Below, one piece after another: positions 58,228 through 64,000 of a stretch of 64,000 nucleotides of DNA. The stretch comes from Tridacna crocea (taxonomy: Eukaryota; Mollusca; Bivalvia; Cardiida; Cardiidae): positions 23,265,231 to 23,329,230 of the forward strand of contig OX031060.1 of NCBI GenBank assembly GCA_943736015.1, written 5' to 3'. The first letter of the stretch is position 1. Each line of letters opens with the position of its first letter. Under the pieces are notes generated by a model, which did no database searches, was not told the origin of the DNA, and was given only the letters and a program-made list of their open reading frames with translations. The translations under genes were made by a program, and so were the position numbers.

Positions 58228-58570
58228 GTTACGATCCAAGCGTAACAAGAAAGAAAACAAGCAACATGCCTTTAACAATTAACAATATTTATTAATGAAC
58301 AAAGACAAAATAGTACAATAAGAGTTAAGTCTGAATGAAATTTTCTTCAAAGCCTCAAGTCTAACTTCAAAATCTCCAAGTAAATCGATCCTATTTATAT
58401 CAGCTTAGAAAATGCTAGATTAGTCTTTTCTAGAAGGATGACATCATTGATTAGTAAACAGCCTGTTTCTAAAAATAACCACAATGGAAAAAACAATACA
58501 TGTCCTACATGTTTCAAGAACACTCTGAAAACAGTCACTGTAAATCCTATGTAGGCCTACCTAACAATAT
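58228..58570 (+). repeat. Dispersed repeat, possible solo LTR, without the foldback
   Basis: It starts TGTTACGATCCAAGCGTAAC. It keeps GATTAGTAAACAGCCTG next to TTTCTAAAAATAACC, where the other copy carries about 300 extra bases. Confidence 0.5.
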
Positions 58571-58706
58571 AGTATACTACTAAAAATTTGCCAGGGATCA
58601 CACTAAAAGATTCACTCTAAATATATATGTGCCATGTATCATGTATGATTTAACAAAAAGTTACATTGCCACACTGAGCAATAAAATTACCGGTGGAAAT
58701 GGATCT

Positions 58707-58933
58707 TTAAGCCTTTACCTCACAATGCCGACTGTTAAAGACACTGCCGGAGAAAGAAGTTGGAAAACATTGTTGGAAAAGGAGAAGATGCTGGTATCCA
58801 GCATTTTCTCCTTTTCCAACGATGTTTTCTACCGCATGACAAATAGCGTAGTCCGCGTTGCATATAGTTTTTGGTCAGCAAATTCTTTCAACTTGCACAA
58901 ATTAAGAATTTTACAGTATGGTAAAGACTTTAA
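58707..58933 (-). mobile_element. TTAA-foldback MITE, L side diverged
   Basis: R end first, TTAA at both ends, hairpin with paired TTGTTGGAAAAGG / CCTTTTCCAACGA. Confidence 0.82.
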
Positions 58934-60052
58934 GCAAAACTTTTGTAACATATAAACCCATACAGAAATATACATGTAAGTGATCCCCATCAAAGTTTGA
59001 GTAGTATATAATCACTGGTGATGATATAGTTTTAGAATGTTATCCGGGACTTCTTTTGTCCATATATTTTCACAATCTAATGTCCTGTCTCTGCTTCAAA
59101 TATCTTTAGTAAATTAAAGTACAGTGAAAAAAATTAAATCATGTGTTTGGAAAGAATGTCCTATAAATGTTTGCCTTCCGTTCTTGATAATTACCAGCAA
59201 ACAAAGGGGATTCAGCCTGAATAGAATAAATAGAATTACCAATTGGTGATGTTCGATATTAAAAATCCGTCGCTCGAATGGGGTTCGGCACGGTTAAAAA
59301 ACTAGTGCTTGGGACTCGATTTTCTGAAGACCGCTTATCATATATTTTACCACTCTCTTGCACTCCGGATCATTCACATTCACCTCTGTAGTGGGCTCAG
59401 AAAGTAGTGCGTCATTACGTGATACTTTCGTCACATGACCAGAACTCACAATTGCGACACAAACGCCGGTGGAAGAAAGACCAATATTGATTACTTTGTG
59501 TTTTGTTCAAACAGCATGCGGCCAATCAGACTAATTAGTAGGAAATGTTAAAAAGAGGGATTTTCTGAAAAGCATAAATGTCTTTTAAAGGACCATAACT
59601 TGTTTTTTAATTTTTTAAACTAAGATCCATCGGTGTGTCGGAACTGCTGTCATCATTCATGGGCGCAGCCATTTTTGTTAAAATTGGCGTAAGAGTCTTA
59701 TCAGTGAAGAAGCTCGAAGAAAAATAGTTCCATTCTATACAGGTAAATTCATCAGTTTGAATGCACCTATAATGTATGCAGAATCACATTTCTTTTGTCT
59801 ACTATATAATGTTACACATGCAACAGTTAAACAGTAATAAAACATCTTTTCCTCGGTTTGACAAGATTCTTATCATTTAGCCCATTGCAAAGATGTATGG
59901 TGAGAGTAACGAACGACAACTCTGCTCGAAGATTGATATTTTACGCCAGGACAGTCGTATTTGTCAACATTACTGTTAGTTGTAGGTAGGACATAATCGT
60001 TGAAACGCTTTAGGACATCGGAGTTAGCTAGCAGACATTATTATTGATAGCC
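58934..60052. other. Largely unique sequence, possible promoter region
   Basis: ATTACGTGATACTTTCGTCA then CATGACC at about 59414 holds E-box-like sites. The short ORF at 59607-59672 lies here. Confidence 0.3.
59607..59672 (-). CDS. Short ORF with strong start context and PMDLS motif
   Basis: AAAAATGG begins MAAPMNDDSSSDTPMDLSLK then N and a stop, 21 codons. The Asp/Ser-rich start and PMDLS, a CtBP-binding type motif, look like an authentic N terminus, but no splice donor or second exon is evident before the stop. Confidence 0.22.
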   Translation of the reverse strand: MAAPMNDDSSSDTPMDLSLKN

Positions 60053-60270
60053 GCTTGAATTTACCACACAATCCCGACTTTTAACGACCTTGAGAAAAAA
60101 ATCCTTTCGAAAACATTGTGGGAAAAGGAGAAAGTGCTGGTAACCAGTATTTTCTCCATTTCCCACAGCATTTCTACCTTATCAAAGCAAAATTGTACCA
60201 TATGAGCCATTTGAAATTGTCCTCTAAACATGCTTTCAATTTAAATAGGTCTAAGATTTTGCTGGGGTTT
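60053..60270 (-). mobile_element. TTAA-foldback MITE, both tips eroded
   Basis: R end GAATTTACCACACAATCCCG; L interior of the ACCATATGAGCCATTTGAAA type. Confidence 0.8.
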
Positions 60271-60392
60271 ACAACAAGGGATTATAATATACAAACATTA
60301 TTTCATACTTTTGAAAATGGAAAAATTTAAAATAAATAGGGGGTGAGGGTTGCAATCAGGCTTGAACCTGCCATTGTAAGAGGGCATGGGCA

Positions 60393-60625
60393 TTAACTCT
60401 TTAAATACCAAATAACAAAAGTTTAGACAGGTCCAAATTGAAAGCACTTGCAGACGACAAAATAAACGTAACTCAGAAATTATGACGTGTTTCCAGTTGG
60501 GTATAAAACATTGTTGGGAAAGGAGAAAATGCTGGTTACCAGAATTTTCTCCTTTTCCCACAATGTTTTCAATAGCTTTCAATCTCAGGATAATTATAAT
60601 TTGGGATTGTGCAGTATTTAGTTAC
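60393..60625 (+). mobile_element. TTAA-foldback MITE, full length
   Basis: L end first with a small insertion (AAATACC). Right tip TTAC. Confidence 0.86.
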
Positions 60626-60699
60626 GCAAATTATAGAGAAATTATTAAGTGAAATTTTTAAAAACCAGTGGTTTGAAATCCAGCCATATTTGATAGACC

Positions 60700-61500
60700 C
60701 TCAGTACTTCATGTATTTAACAATTTTTGCAAGTTTCATAGAAATGTGACCAATGATAATAACTGCAATAGGCAAACAAGACTAAATCATCAGATAGCTG
60801 CTGTTCCTAAACTGTTTGCTCTACTTTGTGCATTTTCCATAATACAAGTAGTCTGTGCAAGTCCCAAAAGAACTGGATAAAATATTTAAGATGTGGACTC
60901 TATCCGGTAAACAAAAAATGCAAATTTCCAATTTCGAATGGCTACATTTCCCTTAATGAATGTCAGACTGGTTTCAAAACTGATTTAGTACAAATATTTT
61001 TATGGTGTTGATTAAAGCAAGTGTTCAAGTCTCTTGTAAATTGAATACACAAGCATTTTAATCTTTCAACTTAAAAATGGCTACTTTTCCGTTATCAATA
61101 TACAGATTATTCTCTAAATCAATAGTGTTCAAGCCATTAATAATATAAAGAAACATAGTAAGTTTTATAAAAATCTGACCATAGATGCAGATTTTATTGG
61201 GTAAACTAAAAATGTCATTCTTCAAATTGCCACTTTCAAATGGCTACTTTCCCCTCACTGGTTCAGATTTTTTTTTTCAAAATGAAAAAAATTCAAGCTA
61301 CTGGGGTATTGATAGTATAAACACACTGTTCAAATTTCACAAAAATCCAACCACAAATTCAGATTTTATTGTGCAAATAAAAATTGTAAACCTTAACTGT
61401 AAATAGCTACTTTTCCCTCATTGATTGTTGGATTGTTTTCCAAATCACTAGGGTTCATGCTATTGATGATATAAGCAAACTGGGCAAGTTTCACTACCCT
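60700..61500 (+). repeat. Degenerate tandem repeat, about 150-bp period
   Basis: Repeated pieces include AATGGCTAC(A/T)TTTCCC, AGTTT(C/T)ATAAAAATC and GCAGATTTTATTGGGTAAAC. It lies directly left of the foldback at 61539. Confidence 0.4.
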
Positions 61501-61538
61501 GACGATAAATGAAGGCTTCATCATCACCGTATCAGGAC

Positions 61539-61757
61539 AACTGCCCCCTGAGGACAATCCCCCTCCCCGGACCATTGCCCCCGAGGACAATTATCCCCGG
61601 ACTATTGCCTCCCGAGGACGGATTGTCCTCCGGAGGCAATAGTCCGGGGGGGGGGGGGCGAATTGTCCTCGGGGGGCAATAGTCCAATAGTCCGGTTGGG
61701 CAATTGTCCACGGGGGGGGGGAATGGTCCGGAGGAGGGAATGGTCCTCAGGGGGCTG
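61539..61757. mobile_element. C-rich/G-rich foldback, copy 2
   Basis: It has the same GGACAAT(T/C)GCCCCC unit, C-rich on the left and G-rich on the right, meeting near 61618. The edge sequence CCGTATCAGGAC resembles the inverse of GTCTCGATACG at the right edge of copy 1. Confidence 0.6.
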
Positions 61758-62205
61758 TAAACAATGGCGGTGACTCACGGAAATTTATCGTTGGTTTCCG
61801 CCTAGAGTCGGGTATAGTGTAACTTACATATCGTTGTCTGCGCATGTCATATTCTTCGAAGTCTTATATGACGCATCACTACTAGCCCCGAAAGCGGACT
61901 GACTGTAATATTACGCTCTATAAAGTAGCAATATTGAAAATAGCTTTTACGTATCAATAAGTTTGAGGAGAAATAAGACCTGCTTTAGCAACAGATTTCT
62001 CTAAACTGGTGATCATAGTTGAGTGAATTGCACGATATGGCGTTTTATTGAGTAAACCTTTTTTTTTTGTTTTGTTTTAAATTCAAAGTAACGGTTGTCG
62101 CTTAGGAAAGTGGATCAGTTCTGTACCCAGGATGCCCATATCAGATAGATGAGTATTTACAGAATGCCATCTAGCGGGAGATAATGACTTACATATAGGC
62201 CTCGA
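61757..62205 (-). repeat. Dispersed repeat C, shares both ends with the 34-35 kb region
   Basis: In reverse it begins like repeat B (TCTCCCGCTAGATGGCATTC..GTTACTTTGAATTT). It ends with CCGACTCTAGGCGGAAACCA, which lies at 34128-34147 in the 34-kb region. It is therefore a shortened version of a unit spanning 34.1-35.5 kb in a different order. Confidence 0.5.
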
Positions 62206-62520
62206 TCTCCGTCTAAAAATAGAGGCTGCAACAGAGAAGCATCCATTTTCCTTTATTTACCGCATCAAGGCCAAGGTCAAATATAGTCACGTTATAGTAT
62301 GCATGATCATCATACGAATCTACCCGAGTGTATAACGGGTATCGAAAAATCGGAAACGACCAGTCTGTTTACATTGAAGGCCGCAAGTCCGCAAAATGCA
62401 TTTTCTACCAGGCGTAATCTAAGTAACCTTGCAACCGCCAGGCGCAATATTATGCATAGATATATAAGAATGACTATATTTTGATAAAATAAAAACAAAA
62501 TGAATTAAAACTGGCTTAAA
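62205..62520 (-). repeat. Second copy of the 5' flank of the degenerate gene
   Basis: In reverse it matches 25966-26290: AAAGAGGCAATAAT, TATTGCGCCTGGCGGTTGCA, GTTATACACTCGGGTAGATTCG split into TTATACACTCGGGTAG and ATTCG, and GTGACTATATTTGACCTTGG. The match ends close to the ATG, and none of the exons follows. Confidence 0.6.
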
Positions 62521-63326
62521 ATGAGTATTATTGCCTCTTTAAGTTCTAGGTTCGATCTCGTCGTCTACTAAGGATATTTCTATGTCAGGATGCTCAGCTT
62601 TACTATGTTATGCTACGCTCTTGCTTAGAACTATGTCAAGACATGACATAGTGAGCGAGCATGCCAACACATGACTGTCCGTGACTGTACTACGAGAAAC
62701 CAGTATAGAGATAATGTTATTCTACGAAGTACACCTCAATTTACCTTGGAAGTCTTTCAACAACCTTCAATCGCACCCTGCCACAGGAACTTACAGCTGC
62801 ACTCCACCAGGAGTATGGCTTGAAAGTAGAAGTATGCATGTAACTTATGTAGGTCCATGGGCCAATAGCTTGCTACTGTGGATATAGATAGAAGTGGTCA
62901 TATGTACCATGCGATGATTGTCTCTCTGTTTTTTAATGCTGTGATCATAATTTCACACATTATAGTGGTAGGTAGCTTGGATGGTGGAGCAAAGAGTTGT
63001 ACATCGTGATGTTGGCGATGCACTCAAGCCGTAGCAGTCAGTGATTCCAAGAAATGGGAATGAGCGTAATTTACATATAGTCTTGTTGACTGAAGAACAG
63101 TTTCATGCAACCTCGTGCACATGTTTGACCGTGAATGTTTTCTGAAGGTTGCAAACAGTTTCTGCGAGCCTAGATTAAAAAATAAAAGAAGTGGCAGTTG
63201 TTACATTTTCTCTGCCGCCTGACTGTTAAAACCTCACCCAGACACTCTCGCCAACATCACGACGTATTTAACTCCTTGCTTCATCATCAAAGCTGCCTAC
63301 CACGCTGCTCTTTCAGATAATTTGTA
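62521..63326. other. Unique sequence
   Basis: A palindromic stretch CTATGTCAAGACATGACATAG is at about 62631. No supported exon. Confidence 0.35.
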
Positions 63327-63608
63327 TGCTTTTATTTCATGCTTTCCGGTAGGATATCGAGAAATAGCAGTGAAAATATGTTTCAGTCTAACACTGGTAC
63401 CACCTATTTTCACGTTCTTGTTGCCTAGGTAAATTGCGCGTGCCTCGCAATCAGCTAGGAAATATGACGTCATATACCTTATATTATATCTCTCGCGCTT
63501 GACGTAATGTTGTAATGCGTGGTTATGAGGGAGGGGTACGCCGGGGTAATAACTGAAAAGAACTCGATTGAATTTTGATAAAGCTCCTCCCAAAAAGAGT
63601 TAAAGCCT
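63327..63608 (+). repeat. Dispersed repeat with CRE, copy 2
   Basis: It matches 13852-14140 in reverse, including ATGACGTCAT and TCTCGCGCTTGACGTAATG. The right end AAGCTCCTCCCAAAAAGAG corresponds to the left end of copy 1. Confidence 0.65.
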
Positions 63609-63673
63609 TAAACACACTGATCAACGTGAGCCGCGGACACCATGTGTTCTCGGTACACCAGATCGAATTTTCC

Positions 63674-63693
63674 ATGGAAGAACCGGAGGTGGT
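63674..63693 (+). CDS. Candidate first exon at right edge
   Basis: ATGGAAGAACCGGAGGTGGT (MEEPEV) ends at a perfect donor GTAAGTATT. An upstream ATG at 63642 opens another frame through the same donor (MCSRYTRSNFPWKNRRW). The continuation would be outside the window. Confidence 0.3.
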
Positions 63694-64000
63694 GTAAGTA
63701 TTTTCATTTTTATGGACCTGATTAACCAAGATAGAAATGTTGATTTACAGCAATGTCAAGACGAATAATTGATCCGTTTACACACATACTAGGGAATAAT
63801 AATACCATCATATAAGCGAGCTGTGGCTTTATGAGCAATTGGGGTCTAATTGTTTTAGAGTTTGTTGCCGATTTTCGGACAAAATCCCCTAACCATTGTT
63901 CATTTTATAAGTTCGTATGATATGATAAATGTATTCCCTAAAGGAACACAAAATTTCACCTAGAAATGTCCATCCAAAGCGAAGATATACGTTTTTGAAT

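Noticed and set aside
652-60625. Dozens of 60-110 residue frames containing VGKGENAG.QHFLLFPQCF or WEKEKMLVTSIFSFSHNVF
   Set aside because: These are the two reading directions of the MITE palindrome (GGAGAAAATGCTGGT..). They repeat because the DNA repeats and carry no splice or start logic.
62728-62830. Plus-strand ORF with LPQELTAALHQEYGLKVEV
   Set aside because: Protein-like, but there is no clear splice border or partner exon.

Overview
This looks like about 64 kb of nuclear DNA from a bivalve mollusc or a close relative. The exons are short, with GT..AG introns. SINEs carry tRNA boxes A and B and a bivalve-style tail. Long tandem-cored repeats and a dense crowd of small DNA transposons fill the introns. 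Nothing looks bacterial or viral. The organism call is inference from repeat style.

Real coding sequence is sparse. The best gene is SUPT3H (SPT3-like subunit of the SAGA coactivator) on the minus strand. Eight coding exons lie at 24189-24077, 16091-16007, 13643-13557, 11913-11820, 9888-9808, 6519-6452, 3640-3565 and 583-462. Their phases join without a break into 242 residues, and the gene continues past the left edge. Upstream and divergent, at 26281-29055 on the plus strand, lie four exons of a degenerate gene from an uncharacterised, transposon-like animal family. It has two frame breaks, one phase mismatch and an in-frame stop. A few very short first-exon-like segments (34056-34073 minus, 59607-59672 minus, 63674-63693 plus) are weak candidates.

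The dominant feature is one family of about 228-bp foldback elements with TTAA at both ends, called the TTAA-foldback MITE here. I count about 100 whole or partial copies, roughly a quarter of the window. The L end reads TTAACTCWTTACCAAACRA then AAAATTTTAGACTGG. The R end, read inward, is TTAACCCWTTACCACACAAT then ACGACCCTGAGAAAGAAGCC. Between them is a near-perfect palindrome of about 70 bp centred on GCTGGTTACCAGC. In this table + means L end first. The ends fit the piggyBac superfamily. Five copies are split by younger copies exactly at TTAA, which shows the target site directly.

Other elements, left to right: a ZNF862-like hAT derivative inside a MITE (8901-9610); a tiny LTR element with two LTRs, primer site and 4-bp target duplication (16319-16870); a pair of 258-bp hAT-type MITEs (17642-17900, 23781-24038); a Helitron-like family with about 145-bp tandem units (1-362, 3863-5733, 22648-23001, 37201-43085, 45810-46901); a 4.3-kb element with 30-bp perfect terminal inverted repeats inside one of those (38247-42565); a large inverted repeat (52250-53107); two C-rich/G-rich foldbacks (55290-55592, 61539-61757); and several dispersed repeats shared between 13-14, 26, 34-35, 53 and 61-63 kb.
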